Source: JAFAGX01 sp035623335
GTDB taxonomy: Bacteria > Acidobacteriota > Terriglobia > Terriglobales > Acidobacteriaceae
Direction: 5' to 3'
NCBI GenBank assembly: GCA_035623335.1
Contig: DASPTQ010000117.1
Coordinates: 1 to 64,000 of the forward strand
DNA: 64,000 bases
Part shown: positions 43,875 to 53,361 of the stretch, one piece after another
Position numbering within the stretch: position 1 is the first letter of the stretch
How the letters are laid out: each line of letters starts with the position of its first letter
Notes under the pieces: generated by a model
What the model was told of the DNA's origin: nothing
Database searches by the model: none
The model's input: only the letters and a program-made list of their open reading frames with translations
Made by a program: the position numbers and the translations under genes

Positions 43875-44888
43875 ATGGTCTTCAAGACGATGGGCTGCTG
43901 CCTGCTGGCCCTGGCTCCGGCTCTTGCCCAAGACACGATCGACCTCGTGGGCTCGGGATCGAATGTTCCCAGCCCTCTCTACACGGCCTGGATCGACGAT
44001 TTCAACAAGAAGGATCCCAAGATTCAAGTGCACTACCTTCCGCTGGGCACCTCCGCCAGCATTCACCAGATCAGCCTGGGGTCCGGCGACTTCGGTGGCG
44101 GGGAGATCATTTTGACTCATGAGGAGATGCACGGTGGCAAGGTTCCGCTGATTCAGATTCCTATGGTCCTGATCGGTATCGTGCCGATCTATAACCTTCC
44201 CGGCGCCGGGGAGGTCAATTTTTCGGGCGATCTCTTGGCTCAGATTTTTCTGGGTAAGGTCACTCGTTGGAACGACGCCCGCATTGCCCGGCTGAATCCG
44301 ACCCTTAAGTTGCCCAATCAGGAGATCACCGTCGTACACCGGGGACCGGGCAAAGGCTCCAACTACATTTTTACCGACTTCCTCTCGAAGAGTAGTTCCG
44401 AGTTCCGTACTCGGGTGGGTAAGAGCCCTTCGCCCAACTGGCCGGTCGGCATGGAGGCCAATCGCGGCGAGGACATGGTCTCGAAGGTTACCTCGGTCCA
44501 GGGGGCGATTGGATACGTGGAGTGGAGTTTCGCTAAGCACTCTTCCGTTGGCTATGGAGCGGTCGAAAACCCGGCAGGACAATTTGTCCGGGCCAGTAAG
44601 GCCAGCATCACCGCTGCCTGCAGTTCACTCGAAGCCTCGATTCCCGACGACTTCCGTATCTCACTCGTGAATGCTCCGGGCAAAGATGCCTACCCCATTT
44701 CGAGCTTTACCTGGCTCTACCTTCCGGCCTCGGGCTGGTCGGGCGCGCGGAGCCACGCCTTGAAGGAATTCCTGAGATGGGCCCTCGAGAGCGGCCAGGA
44801 AGTGGCCGAGACCATGGGCTATGCAGTTCTGCCTCACGGCCTCCAGCTGAAAGTAGAGGCAGCGCTCAATTCGATCTCCGCCCACTGA
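43875..44888 (+). CDS. pstS: PstS-like phosphate-binding protein
   Basis: 337 residues with a short signal peptide (MGCCLLALAPALAQ) and AAGGAG six bases before the ATG. The PstS fold text is clear: DLVGSGSNVPSPLYTAWIDD, VHYLPLGTSASIHQI, GGGEIILTHEEM, VPIYNLPGAGEVNFSGDLLA, IFLGKVTRWNDARIARLNP and VHRGPGKGSNYIFTDFLS. It binds phosphate in the periplasm for the PstCAB importer. No pstA, pstB, pstC or phoU is nearby, so it is an orphan here. The family also includes non-transport members. Confidence 0.88.
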   Translation: MVFKTMGCCLLALAPALAQDTIDLVGSGSNVPSPLYTAWIDDFNKKDPKIQVHYLPLGTSASIHQISLGSGDFGGGEIILTHEEMHGGKVPLIQIPMVLIGIVPIYNLPGAGEVNFSGDLLAQIFLGKVTRWNDARIARLNPTLKLPNQEITVVHRGPGKGSNYIFTDFLSKSSSEFRTRVGKSPSPNWPVGMEANRGEDMVSKVTSVQGAIGYVEWSFAKHSSVGYGAVENPAGQFVRASKASITAACSSLEASIPDDFRISLVNAPGKDAYPISSFTWLYLPASGWSGARSHALKEFLRWALESGQEVAETMGYAVLPHGLQLKVEAALNSISAH

Positions 44889-44953
44889 TCGGAACCCTTG
44901 CTTTTCCAGCATGGGCTCATCCTCGCTAGAGGTCTGTTATAGTTCCTGGCGGC

Positions 44954-46267
44954 ATGGCGGCATTCCCGACTCAGCGACCCGGTTCTGACGCTCCTTCCTC
45001 GCGGCTCACGAGCAATCAGATTCGCGGTTTCTGGGCTTCCTGGGGAGGATGGGCGCTCGACGGCATGGATTCGTTCATTTATGCGCTGGTGCTGGTGCCC
45101 TCTCTGCGCGAATTGCTGCCTCGCTCGGGCATGGCGGCTACCAAAGGCAATATCGGGTTCTATGGTGGCCTGCTCTTCTCCTTGTTTCTGATCGGGTGGG
45201 GCCTGGCTTTTTTGTGGGGACCGGTGGGAGATAAGATCGGGCGGGTACGCACGCTCATGTTGACCATCCTCTGGTATTCGCTCTTCACCTTCCTCAGTGC
45301 CTTGGTCGTTCGGGTATGGCAACTGGCCATCTTGCGGCTTTTGGCCGGAATCGGGATCGGTGGAGAATGGGCCATGGGTGGCACCTTCGTAGCCGAAGCG
45401 TGGCCGGAAGATCGACGCACTGCCGGCGCCGGATGGATGCATACGGGATACTACGTCGGGATCTTCCTCGCGGCTCTTGCCAACTACGGGATCGGCAGCC
45501 ATTTCGGCTGGCGCGCCATGTTCGTGGTGGGAGGATTGCCAGCGCTGCTGCTCGCTTGGATTCGCCGTGGCGTAGCCGAGCCGGCGCGCTGGCTGGGGAA
45601 GGAGAACGTGGTCCACCGCTGGGCATTGTGGCGTCCGTTAGGCATGTTGTTCGCGCCGGCCTGGCGGCGTCGCACCCTGGTCAATTCCCTGTTCATGCTG
45701 ACTTCCGTCTGCGGGCTTTGGGCAGGAACCGTGTATGTCCCTGCGGCGGTGACAGTCCTTGCCGAAGCTTCGGGGCACACTACTTCCCAGGCGGCTCAGT
45801 TGGCCTCCTGGGGCACCATGCTCGTTGCCGCCGCGACAGTTCTTGGCTGCCTGATGATGCCGAGACTTGCCGAAGGCTTGGGACGGCGCGCGAGCCTAGC
45901 CCTGTACTTCGCTCTGATGCTGGTCATGATCGCGCTGACTTTCGGAAGGGTCTTTTATCTCGAGGCAGGGGCACTTCGCTGGTTCTTTGTTTGCTTATTC
46001 TTCCTTGGCCTGGGCGGCGCCAATTTCGCGCTCTACACCCTCTGGCTGCCGGAACAGTATCCTACCGAGTGCCGAGCCAGTGCCTTTGCTTTCTCCACCT
46101 CGTTTGCCCGCTTTGGCGGCGCCGGGATCACTTTTCTGGTGGGAACCGGGGTGCAGCATTTTGGTTCGCTGGGCAAGCCCGTAGCCCTCACCGCCATCGC
46201 GTTCGTGCTGGGGTTGCTGCTCACTCCCTTGGGGGTGGAGACTCGAGGCCGACCCTTACCCGCCTGA
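44954..46267 (+). CDS. MFS transporter, AAHS/sugar-acid type
   Basis: 437 residues, 12 predicted helices. The first helix GWALDGMDSFIYALVLVPSL and the loop GPVGDKIGRVRTLML resemble the aromatic-acid/sialic-acid/metabolite branch of the major facilitator family, as do LLAGIGIGGEWAMGGTFVAE and the late loop WLPEQYPTECRASAFAFSTS. It likely imports an organic acid or sugar acid with protons; substrate unknown. It follows pstS by 65 bases and converges on the GluP-like gene. Confidence 0.85.
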   Translation: MAAFPTQRPGSDAPSSRLTSNQIRGFWASWGGWALDGMDSFIYALVLVPSLRELLPRSGMAATKGNIGFYGGLLFSLFLIGWGLAFLWGPVGDKIGRVRTLMLTILWYSLFTFLSALVVRVWQLAILRLLAGIGIGGEWAMGGTFVAEAWPEDRRTAGAGWMHTGYYVGIFLAALANYGIGSHFGWRAMFVVGGLPALLLAWIRRGVAEPARWLGKENVVHRWALWRPLGMLFAPAWRRRTLVNSLFMLTSVCGLWAGTVYVPAAVTVLAEASGHTTSQAAQLASWGTMLVAAATVLGCLMMPRLAEGLGRRASLALYFALMLVMIALTFGRVFYLEAGALRWFFVCLFFLGLGGANFALYTLWLPEQYPTECRASAFAFSTSFARFGGAGITFLVGTGVQHFGSLGKPVALTAIAFVLGLLLTPLGVETRGRPLPA

Positions 46268-46344
46268 TTGGCGGAATTCGATTGGTCATCTTGGGTTCCA
46301 ATCCTTCCAATCCACCCCAGGGGACGGACGTGCGGTCTCGCTTC

Positions 46345-47646
46345 TCAGTGTAGGCTGGCGAAGCGTTCACTGTTCGGCTTGGCGCCCTGCAGAGCAAAAA
46401 ACAGAATATAGAGATAGCAGAGAACCGGCAGGAGGAAGGCGTGATGGATCCCGATCCGATCGGCAATCGCGCCCTGCAGCAGAGGAATGATCGCTCCGCC
46501 CACGATCGCCATGATCATGATCCCAGAGCCATCGCCGGTCAGCGGGCCAAGTTCGGCCACACCCAAGGTAAAAATGCTGGGGAACATGATGGAATTAAAC
46601 AAGCCGACGGCAAGGATCGACCACATGGCAACATGCCCGCTGGTCAACATGGAAATAGCAACCAGGGCGGAGGCACACACGGCGCAAAGGCCCAGTAATC
46701 CTCGCGTGCTCAGCCTTTGTAGGAGTCCCGAGCCGATGAAGCGCCCCACCATGGCGCCGCCCCAGTAGAGGGCGACAAATCGGGCGGCCACCTTCTCGGG
46801 TAATCCGCCAATGTCAGGCTGGTTGAAGTAATTGACCAGGAAGCTTCCGATGGAGACTTCGGCGCCGACGTAGACGAAAATGGCGATCGCCCCAAAGATC
46901 AAATTCCGATGCTTCCAAACGGAGTCCTGCACCTTCTCCCCGATGCGATGTTGAGCCTGCTCAATTTTGGGTAAATGGAAGCTGCCGATCGCAACCGCGA
47001 GCAGGAACAGAGCAATGCCGAGGCCCACGTAGGGTAGCTTGACGGTCGCCGCTTCCTCGAGGCGGTACGCCCGCAGGGCGTCAGGGCTTAAGGCACTCAT
47101 CTCGGCGATGGTCTTAGGGGCTGCGCTCAGAATCAACAGGCTGCCGAAGAAAGGGGCGAGAAACGTACCCAGGGAATTGAACGCCTGGGTCCAGTTCAGA
47201 CGGCTCGAAGCGGTTTCGGGCTTGCCCAACACCGTCACGTAAGGGTTGGCGGCTACCTGCAGGCAGGTGATGCCGGCAGCCAGAACAATGAGGGCAACCA
47301 GGAACAGAGGATACGAGGGAACACTGGCGGCGGGCAAGAACAGAAATGCGCCCGTCCCCATGATCAGCAAGCCCGCCACCATCGACCGCTGGTAGCCGAT
47401 CCAGTCAATCAGCTTCGCCGACGGCACGGAGAAGAGAAAATACGCTCCAAAGAAGGCGAACTGAATCAGCATGACGCGGGTGTAATTCAGCTCGAAGATC
47501 GACTTTAGATGGGGAACCAGAATGTCATTCAGGCAAGTTAGAAATCCCCACATAAAAAACAGGGTCGTGACCACCGCCAATGCACTTCCGTACGTCGCGG
47601 ACGACTTTGGCACGGTCGCGGAAGTTTGAACGTTTGTCGGGACCAT
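46345..47646 (-). CDS. FucP/GluP-family sugar:H+ symporter
   Basis: 433 residues, 12 helices. Family text FFMWGFLTCLNDILVPHLKS, ELNYTRVMLIQFAFFGAYF, ITCLQVAANPYVTVLG, RLNWTQAFNSLGTFLAP and YWGGAMVGRFIGS identifies the L-fucose permease group, whose GluP branch carries glucose and galactose. It is divergent from the trehalase gene, which would release glucose in the periplasm, so glucose uptake is a reasonable guess. Confidence 0.9.
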   Translation of the reverse strand: MVPTNVQTSATVPKSSATYGSALAVVTTLFFMWGFLTCLNDILVPHLKSIFELNYTRVMLIQFAFFGAYFLFSVPSAKLIDWIGYQRSMVAGLLIMGTGAFLFLPAASVPSYPLFLVALIVLAAGITCLQVAANPYVTVLGKPETASSRLNWTQAFNSLGTFLAPFFGSLLILSAAPKTIAEMSALSPDALRAYRLEEAATVKLPYVGLGIALFLLAVAIGSFHLPKIEQAQHRIGEKVQDSVWKHRNLIFGAIAIFVYVGAEVSIGSFLVNYFNQPDIGGLPEKVAARFVALYWGGAMVGRFIGSGLLQRLSTRGLLGLCAVCASALVAISMLTSGHVAMWSILAVGLFNSIMFPSIFTLGVAELGPLTGDGSGIMIMAIVGGAIIPLLQGAIADRIGIHHAFLLPVLCYLYILFFALQGAKPNSERFASLH

Positions 47647-47810
47647 AGGAATCCTTCAGCCGATCCTCAGCTTATCAGCCTTTGCTCGACCATCCCAGGT
47701 GACCAATCGTGCCCCCCTTTCGTCCGGATGTCGAGACCGCCTTGTTTGCCCGAAACCGCTCCGGCCGTCCGTGGTAGGATCCCTCGAGCGTCGAGCGGCG
47801 GAGGCTCCGA

Positions 47811-49496
47811 TTGATCACGGCTAAAACGGCACACGCGCATTGCCGGTGGATGCTGGCTTCGATTTTCTTGTTGGCCGGCGCTGTCCGCCCGCAAAAAATA
47901 TCCGCTTCAGAAGCGGCGCAAACCGGTCTGACCCCGATTCTCGATTACATTCGCTCGAACTGGGACGTCCTGACCCGCTCCATGACTCGCTGTGATAGCG
48001 TGGTCGATCCAAAATTGCCGGAAGCCTCTCTATTGTATCTGCCGGCCGACATTCCCCGGCCGGACGCGGTGAAAAAACTCCAGGACGCGTGCAAGGTTCG
48101 GCTGGAAGCATTGCCGGTTGTCATTCAGCACCCGGGCCAGCCCGAGGTGGAAGCAATGAAAGCGAACGGCTTGCTGTACCTGCCCAACAGCTATGTTGTG
48201 CCCGGGGGTCGTTTCAACGAGATGTATGGATGGGACAGTTATTTCATCATCCTCGGATTGCTCGACGATGGGCGACTGGATTTGGCCAAAGGCATGGTGG
48301 AGAACTTCTTTTTTGAAATCGAGCATTACGGAACGGTGCTGAACGCCAATCGCACCTATTACCTCACACGCTCTCAGCCTCCCTTCCTGACCTCGATGGT
48401 GCTGGCCGTGTATAACGCCGAGAAGACAGCGCACCACGCCGATCGTGCGTGGCTGGAAAGGGCGTTTACGTTGGCGGCTCACGATTATCAAATGTGGGTA
48501 CAAGAACCCCATTTGGCGGGGTCGACTGGGCTCTCCCGCTACTACGACTTGGGCAGCGGGCCAGCCCCGGAAAGCCTGCAGGATGAGACCGGCCTTGGCC
48601 GCAAGGTGACGGGCTATTTCCTGTTGCGGCCGGAGTTCGCCCGCAGCTACATCGTCTCCGGGAGTGGGGCGAGCGTCGGACCCCATTACGGCGTCGAAGT
48701 CTGTGAGGCTGCCGCCGACCCGGCAGCGCGAGGATGCGATCCCGCCGGCGACGTGACGCTGAGCGCCGACTATTACAAGGGAGATCGCAGCATGCGGGAG
48801 TCAGGGTTCGATGTTTCCTTCCGTTTCGAGCCCTACGGCGCTGCCACCCATCATTTCGCCCCGGTATGCTTAAACAGCCTGCTCTACAAAACCGAGGCCG
48901 ATCTCGAACAGATCAGCCGTGAGTTGGGCAAACCTGACGACGCGCGGGCCTGGAAAGATCGTGCCGACCAGCGTAAAGCGCTCATTGATCAGTATCTCTG
49001 GGATGCCCAGCGAGGTTTGTTCCTCGACTACAATTTCGTCAAGGGAAGCCGATCCACCTACGAATATGCAACCACGTTTTATCCTCTGTGGGCCGGGCTG
49101 GCCACTCCTGCGCAGGCAGGCGCGGTCGCCGAGAATCTGAAGCGATTCGAACAGCCGGGAGGTTTGGCCACCAGCCGGGAAAACACGGGTGTCCAATGGG
49201 ACTACCCCTATGGTTGGGCACCCCTCCACTTACTTGCCATCGAGGGCCTGCGGCGTTACGGGTACGATTCCGATGCCGATCGGGTCTCGCTCGCATTTCT
49301 CTCGACAGTGCTTAAAAACTTTCGACGGGAAGGTACCATCCGGGAAAAATACAACGTGGTCACGGGATCCTCCGAAGTCAATGTGACCGCTGGCTACCGG
49401 TCGAACGTCGCCGGCTTTGGCTGGACCAACGGTGTTTTTCTTCAATTACTCGAGGAATTGCCAAAGCAGGAATCCCAGAGCTTAGCCCAGCACTAG
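47811..49496 (+). CDS. treA: Periplasmic trehalase, GH37
   Basis: 561 residues from a TTG at 47811, chosen because GGAGG stands six bases ahead; an N-terminal hydrophobic signal (WMLASIFLLAGAVR) follows. It hydrolyses trehalose to two glucose. Both family signatures are present: PGGRFNEMYGWDSYF near 130 and QWDYPYGWAP near 462. The general acid Asp is expected in RESGFDVSFRF (ESGWD in E. coli TreA) and the base Glu in REKYNV near the end. It sits between a divergent GluP-like importer and another MFS gene, pointing to use of environmental or recycled trehalose. Confidence 0.93.
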   Translation: MITAKTAHAHCRWMLASIFLLAGAVRPQKISASEAAQTGLTPILDYIRSNWDVLTRSMTRCDSVVDPKLPEASLLYLPADIPRPDAVKKLQDACKVRLEALPVVIQHPGQPEVEAMKANGLLYLPNSYVVPGGRFNEMYGWDSYFIILGLLDDGRLDLAKGMVENFFFEIEHYGTVLNANRTYYLTRSQPPFLTSMVLAVYNAEKTAHHADRAWLERAFTLAAHDYQMWVQEPHLAGSTGLSRYYDLGSGPAPESLQDETGLGRKVTGYFLLRPEFARSYIVSGSGASVGPHYGVEVCEAAADPAARGCDPAGDVTLSADYYKGDRSMRESGFDVSFRFEPYGAATHHFAPVCLNSLLYKTEADLEQISRELGKPDDARAWKDRADQRKALIDQYLWDAQRGLFLDYNFVKGSRSTYEYATTFYPLWAGLATPAQAGAVAENLKRFEQPGGLATSRENTGVQWDYPYGWAPLHLLAIEGLRRYGYDSDADRVSLAFLSTVLKNFRREGTIREKYNVVTGSSEVNVTAGYRSNVAGFGWTNGVFLQLLEELPKQESQSLAQH

Positions 49497-49574
49497 ATTC
49501 TGCCCTTCGATCTGTTCTCGATCGGAAGCGAATTCCCATTGGATCCACAGCAAGCTTGATGGCATCCTTAAAGC

Positions 49575-50924
49575 TTGAACCCCTCAGCTACCCCGGACTC
49601 ACCGCAGAATGCTCTGGCTAGCAGCTCCGTGCCCGTGAAGACCCGACTGCCGGCGACACTACGCGCTCTGCAGCATCGCAATTTTCAGCTGTTTTTCAGC
49701 GGTCAGCTCATCTCCTTGATCGGGACCTGGATGCAAAGCGTGGCCCAGTCTTGGCTGGTCTACCGCCTGACCGGGTCCTCGCTGCTGCTGGGCTCGGTCG
49801 GATTCGCCAGCCAGTTCCCGGTTTTTCTCGTCGCTCCGCTCGGTGGCATCGTGGCCGACCGCTGGAACCGGCAGAAAGTGGTCATCGGAACCCAAACGGC
49901 GTCGATGGTGCTCGCCTTCGTTCTCTCGCTTCTGACCCTCACGGGAATCGTCGAGGTCTGGCACATCTTTGTGCTGGCCGCTCTGCTGGGTGTGGTGAAT
50001 GCATTCGACATCCCGGGCCGGCAGGCGTTCCTGGTGGACATGGTCGGCAAAGAAGATTTGATGAATGCCATTGCCCTGAACTCCTCCATGTTCAATGGAG
50101 CCCGCATTCTCGGACCGGCCATTGCCGGCGTTCTGGTGGCAAAAATCGGAGAGGGTTGGTGTTTCTTCGCCAATGCAGTGAGCTACATTGCTGTCATCGT
50201 GGGATTGTTCCTCATGCAGGTGCGACCGTCCGCTCCTGCAAGCGACGCCTCGCCCCTGGCCAATCTCAAGGAAGGATTCCGCTTCGCCTACAACACCGCC
50301 CCCATTCGAGCCATCCTCTTGTTGCTGGGGTTGGTTAGCCTGGTGGCGATGCCCTACACGGTACTCATGCCAATTTTTGCCGATAGGATCTTGCACGGGG
50401 GTGCGCGCGCCCTCGGCATCCTGATGGGCGCCACCGGTGTCGGGGCGTTGCTCGGAGCTTTGACCCTGGCCGCGAAGACCGAAGTACGGGGACTCGGACG
50501 TTGGGTGGCCTTTGCCTGTGCTGGCTTTGGCATTAGCCTGATCCTATTTGCCTTCTCCCGCAACCTGAAACTATCGGTCTGCCTCTTGCTGCCCGTGGGA
50601 TTTTCGATGATGCTCCAGATGTCTTCGTCCAACACGCTGATCCAGGCCATGGTGCCGGATCGCCTGCGCGGCCGCGTGATGGCGGTCTACTCCATGATGT
50701 TTATGGGCATGGCGCCATTTGGAGCCTTCTTCGCCGGAGCGCTGGCGGATCGCCTAGGAGCACCCGTGACGCTTTCTCTCGGAGCCATTGCGGCTGTTGG
50801 AGGAGCTGCCCTGTTCTGGTTGCGACTGCCGAAAATCAGAGTCGAGGCCCGGCAACTGATTGTGGCCCAGTCCGCGGCCGGCGGCGATCCCGCCGAGATG
50901 ACGACCCGGATCGTTCACGATTGA
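49575..50924 (+). CDS. MFS transporter, DHA3/EntS type
   Basis: 449 residues from a TTG at 49575; a GTG at 49629 is an alternative that removes the variable lead. The text FQLFFSGQLISLIGTWMQSV, AQSWLVYRLTGS, APLGGIVADRWNRQKVVI, DIPGRQAFLVDMV and LNSSMFNGARILGPAIAGVL is typical of the DHA3 branch (EntS, macrolide or siderophore exporters). Such proteins export drugs or secondary metabolites. It follows trehalase by 78 bases but probably has no functional tie. Confidence 0.88.
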   Translation: MNPSATPDSPQNALASSSVPVKTRLPATLRALQHRNFQLFFSGQLISLIGTWMQSVAQSWLVYRLTGSSLLLGSVGFASQFPVFLVAPLGGIVADRWNRQKVVIGTQTASMVLAFVLSLLTLTGIVEVWHIFVLAALLGVVNAFDIPGRQAFLVDMVGKEDLMNAIALNSSMFNGARILGPAIAGVLVAKIGEGWCFFANAVSYIAVIVGLFLMQVRPSAPASDASPLANLKEGFRFAYNTAPIRAILLLLGLVSLVAMPYTVLMPIFADRILHGGARALGILMGATGVGALLGALTLAAKTEVRGLGRWVAFACAGFGISLILFAFSRNLKLSVCLLLPVGFSMMLQMSSSNTLIQAMVPDRLRGRVMAVYSMMFMGMAPFGAFFAGALADRLGAPVTLSLGAIAAVGGAALFWLRLPKIRVEARQLIVAQSAAGGDPAEMTTRIVHD

Positions 50925-51078
50925 AGCCAAAGACTCCCCCTTACCCGAGAATCATCAGCGGCGAATCCTCGTCAAGAGCCCAGGACTCGGGTGGAATTGC
51001 TGGCGTCAGGTTTTTCCCCGGAAAACCCCAGTGGCTCCGTTTAAGGTGAAGGCGAGGGCCGAAAAGCGAACGGCAGGC

Positions 51079-52119
51079 TTAATGCCCCGAGCGCAGTAAA
51101 CCGAGAAGCCAGGAGCGCACTACGGGCAGGAACTCGAGCAACGAGGCGTGGGCGAAAGGTGCAGGAGAAAAAGTGAGGATCAGCATCAGAAAAGCAAACA
51201 GCGCCAGCCAGAGGCGGAGTCCGCGAACTTGCGGCCGTTCGGCAACCACCGGATGCCGCATGCCGCTGATGCGGAGCAAAACCGCCCAGAGCAGCCAGCC
51301 CGTCCAGAAATAAAACGCCATCGGGATTAAGGCCAGAATCGTCAGTCGGGAGATGAATCGGTGAGCCCGCGGCGCGATGGAAAATACGATATGACCGCCA
51401 TCGAGCTGTCCGCCGGGCAGAAGATTCAGCGCCGTCGCGAACATGCCTACCCAAGCGGCAATCGCCGTGGGATGAAAATAGATCGCGGGCAAGGCGTGGG
51501 CGTTAGCTTTGAGTTCAGCGAGCGGAAGCAAATACCAAACCAGGCGAAAGATCAGCGGATAGCCTAGCTCGATATCGGGGTTGGCGCCCGGCGGCAACAC
51601 CTTGGACAAAGGAAGGGCAAGAAAAAGCACCGCGGTCGCCAGAATGAATCCCGCAATCGGTCCCGCAATTCCGATGTCGAACAGCGCCGTGCGGGAACGA
51701 ATAGGCGAGCGAATGCGAATGAACGCGCCCAAGGTACCGATCAGGGTTGGCGCGGGAATGAAGAACGGCAAGGTCGCATAGACCCCGTAATACCGGCAGC
51801 AAAGGTAATGTCCCAACTCGTGCGCCAGCAGAATCACCATCAAAGTGAAAGCGAACGGGACCCCTTGTAGCAAACGCGAAGGCTGCTCGAAGGTCCAATT
51901 CATCGGGAAGAAGTCGTCATCATCTTTGAGAGAGAAGGCTGGCTCATTGTGCTCGAAATTGAATTCCATGCGGGCGCCGACCACCAGCGTGGTGAAGATC
52001 GTGGCCAGGAGCAACAGGCCGTGTAGCCAGTAGCGTGGCTTACGCCGAGGCAGGTAAATCAGCTCGATGGGATGAGGAACCTCGGCACTGGCAGGCACGG
52101 AAGGGATAAGATCGGGCAT
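51079..52119 (-). CDS. Site-2-type intramembrane metalloprotease (M50)
   Basis: 346 residues from the ATG at 52119; a longer frame reaches 52362 but would overlap the HU gene on the same strand. Several membrane helices carry the zinc site HELGH at 100-104 (VILLAHELGHYLCCRYYG) and the third ligand in NLLPGGQLDGGH. FDIGIAGPIAGFILA is also typical. The layout, with a large N-terminal helix pair and no PDZ domain, resembles plant EGY and bacterial relatives. Substrate unknown; such enzymes cut anti-sigma factors or signal peptides. Confidence 0.9.
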   Translation of the reverse strand: MPDLIPSVPASAEVPHPIELIYLPRRKPRYWLHGLLLLATIFTTLVVGARMEFNFEHNEPAFSLKDDDDFFPMNWTFEQPSRLLQGVPFAFTLMVILLAHELGHYLCCRYYGVYATLPFFIPAPTLIGTLGAFIRIRSPIRSRTALFDIGIAGPIAGFILATAVLFLALPLSKVLPPGANPDIELGYPLIFRLVWYLLPLAELKANAHALPAIYFHPTAIAAWVGMFATALNLLPGGQLDGGHIVFSIAPRAHRFISRLTILALIPMAFYFWTGWLLWAVLLRISGMRHPVVAERPQVRGLRLWLALFAFLMLILTFSPAPFAHASLLEFLPVVRSWLLGLLRSGH

Positions 52120-52216
52120 GAGAGTCTTGACCGTTCGCGAAGGACGAAGGACGGAAAAGCAGAAGCTTCGGCTGGACAACCGGCTCACCCCGCCCATCCC
52201 GTCGGCGGAATCGAGC

Positions 52217-52486
52217 TCAGTCGATCGATTGCAACTCCTTCCCTGGCTTAAAGCGTACGGCTTTGCCGGGAGGAATGGAAACCTCGGCCCCGGTGCGGGG
52301 ATTTCGCCCAATTCCGGTTTTCCGTGGCCGGACGTTAAACACGCCAAAGCCACGCAATTCAATGCGGTCGCCCTTGGCCAAGGAGCGTTTCATGCTCTCA
52401 AACACGGTTTCGACGGCTAACTCAGCCTTGGTCTTGGTAATTCCGGTTTTGTTAACCACTTCATTGATGATATCCAGCTTAATCAC
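52217..52486 (-). CDS. HU/IHF-family DNA-binding protein
   Basis: 89 residues from a GTG at 52486 with GGGAG ahead, matching the usual HU length; a longer frame to 52510 adds eight residues unlike HU. The sequence reads IKLDIINEVVNKTGITKTKA, then RIELRGFGVFNVRPRKTGIG, RNPRTG and IPPGKAVRFKPGKEL, the DNA-clasping arms and Pro of the family. It bends DNA and compacts the nucleoid. A strong promoter lies upstream at 52525-52553. Confidence 0.95.
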   Translation of the reverse strand: MIKLDIINEVVNKTGITKTKAELAVETVFESMKRSLAKGDRIELRGFGVFNVRPRKTGIGRNPRTGAEVSIPPGKAVRFKPGKELQSID

Positions 52487-52524
52487 GGGCCACTCCCGGC
52501 GCAGAGACAATTAACAAATGCTTG

Positions 52525-52553
52525 ATGCTAAAAGACATAGGAGAGATTGTCAA
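52525..52553 (-). promoter_or_regulatory. Sigma-70-type promoter of the HU gene
   Basis: On the minus strand TTGACA (52548-52553) and TAGCAT (52525-52530) are separated by exactly 17 bases. The start of transcription would fall about 30 bases before the GTG. Confidence 0.65.
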
Positions 52554-52688
52554 CGGGCAGATCAGAAAAAGCCTGGGGCCTACTCGCCACTTTGTCCGGC
52601 GGCGATGAAACCGGAAGATCTCGACCACCGAAATTCGGCGACCAGCGCGAGATTTAACCGGGTGAGTGCGTCGCGGCTCGCGCCCGGT

Positions 52689-53114
52689 TTATTTTCTGGT
52701 GTTCTCACCAGCTTTGTACATGTACTTGATCGACGGCTTGTAAACCATGAGATTGGGCGCGCCCACGCGATTTATCTTCAGGCAGTTCTTGTCATACCAT
52801 TCGATGACTCCCTGGACCTGTTCTCCATCGCGGAGCACGACCACCATGGGAGTTTTCGCCTGCATCTGCTTCTGGTAATAAAAACTCTCGGCGTTGGTTT
52901 GCTCGGGTGGTGCCGTCTTCCTGCCGCCACCATTGCGGTCACTGCGATCAGGTCGCTCCGAGCGACGCTCGGTCATCGGCGACCCAGGATGGTTGTGCTC
53001 GGCGCGGCCGAGCGACTCAGGACGACTCAGGGAAGGACGAATCAGTTTCCGGTTGGCGAACCCGTCGGGTTCGACGGTTGGCTCAGCGGGCATGGAATCG
53101 ATCGCATCTTTCAT
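52689..53114 (-). CDS. Hfq-like RNA-binding protein with N-terminal extension
   Basis: 141 residues. The C-terminal half (about 76-136) is an Sm-like Hfq fold: FYYQKQMQAKTPMVVVLRDG, EQVQGVIEWYDKNCLKI and NLMVYKPSIKYMYK. The usual YKHAIST motif reads YKPSIKY, so the conserved His of the proximal RNA site is replaced by Pro. The first 75 residues are charged, Arg/Pro/Ser-rich and probably disordered, unlike standard Hfq, which starts directly with the Sm fold. It may pair small RNAs with mRNAs or have another RNA role. It stands between HU and holB on the same strand. Confidence 0.8.
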   Translation of the reverse strand: MKDAIDSMPAEPTVEPDGFANRKLIRPSLSRPESLGRAEHNHPGSPMTERRSERPDRSDRNGGGRKTAPPEQTNAESFYYQKQMQAKTPMVVVLRDGEQVQGVIEWYDKNCLKINRVGAPNLMVYKPSIKYMYKAGENTRK

Positions 53115-53361
53115 AGCATCACCTGTCCGACACGCTTTTTCTAACGCGGGCCACGCAGTATGACTGTGATTGTGCGTTCTGAAGGCGTGAACTTGTCAAT
53201 ACCGTAGCACAGGCATCGCGGATTGACAATGCCACGTTTGTGGCCTGTTCTTTCCGCCCGCAATGCAAGCAGGGGGTTTACTCTTGCGCTTGCGCCATCG
53301 GCTTGATGCGCGGACCTTTCGCGACCCGACCTTAGGCCCAGCGAGCGGCCCAAGGGAGAAG

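Noticed and set aside
51079..52362. Longer version of the M50 protease starting at 52362
   Set aside because: The extra 81 residues overlap the HU gene on the same strand and lack protein character; the ATG at 52119 is preferred.
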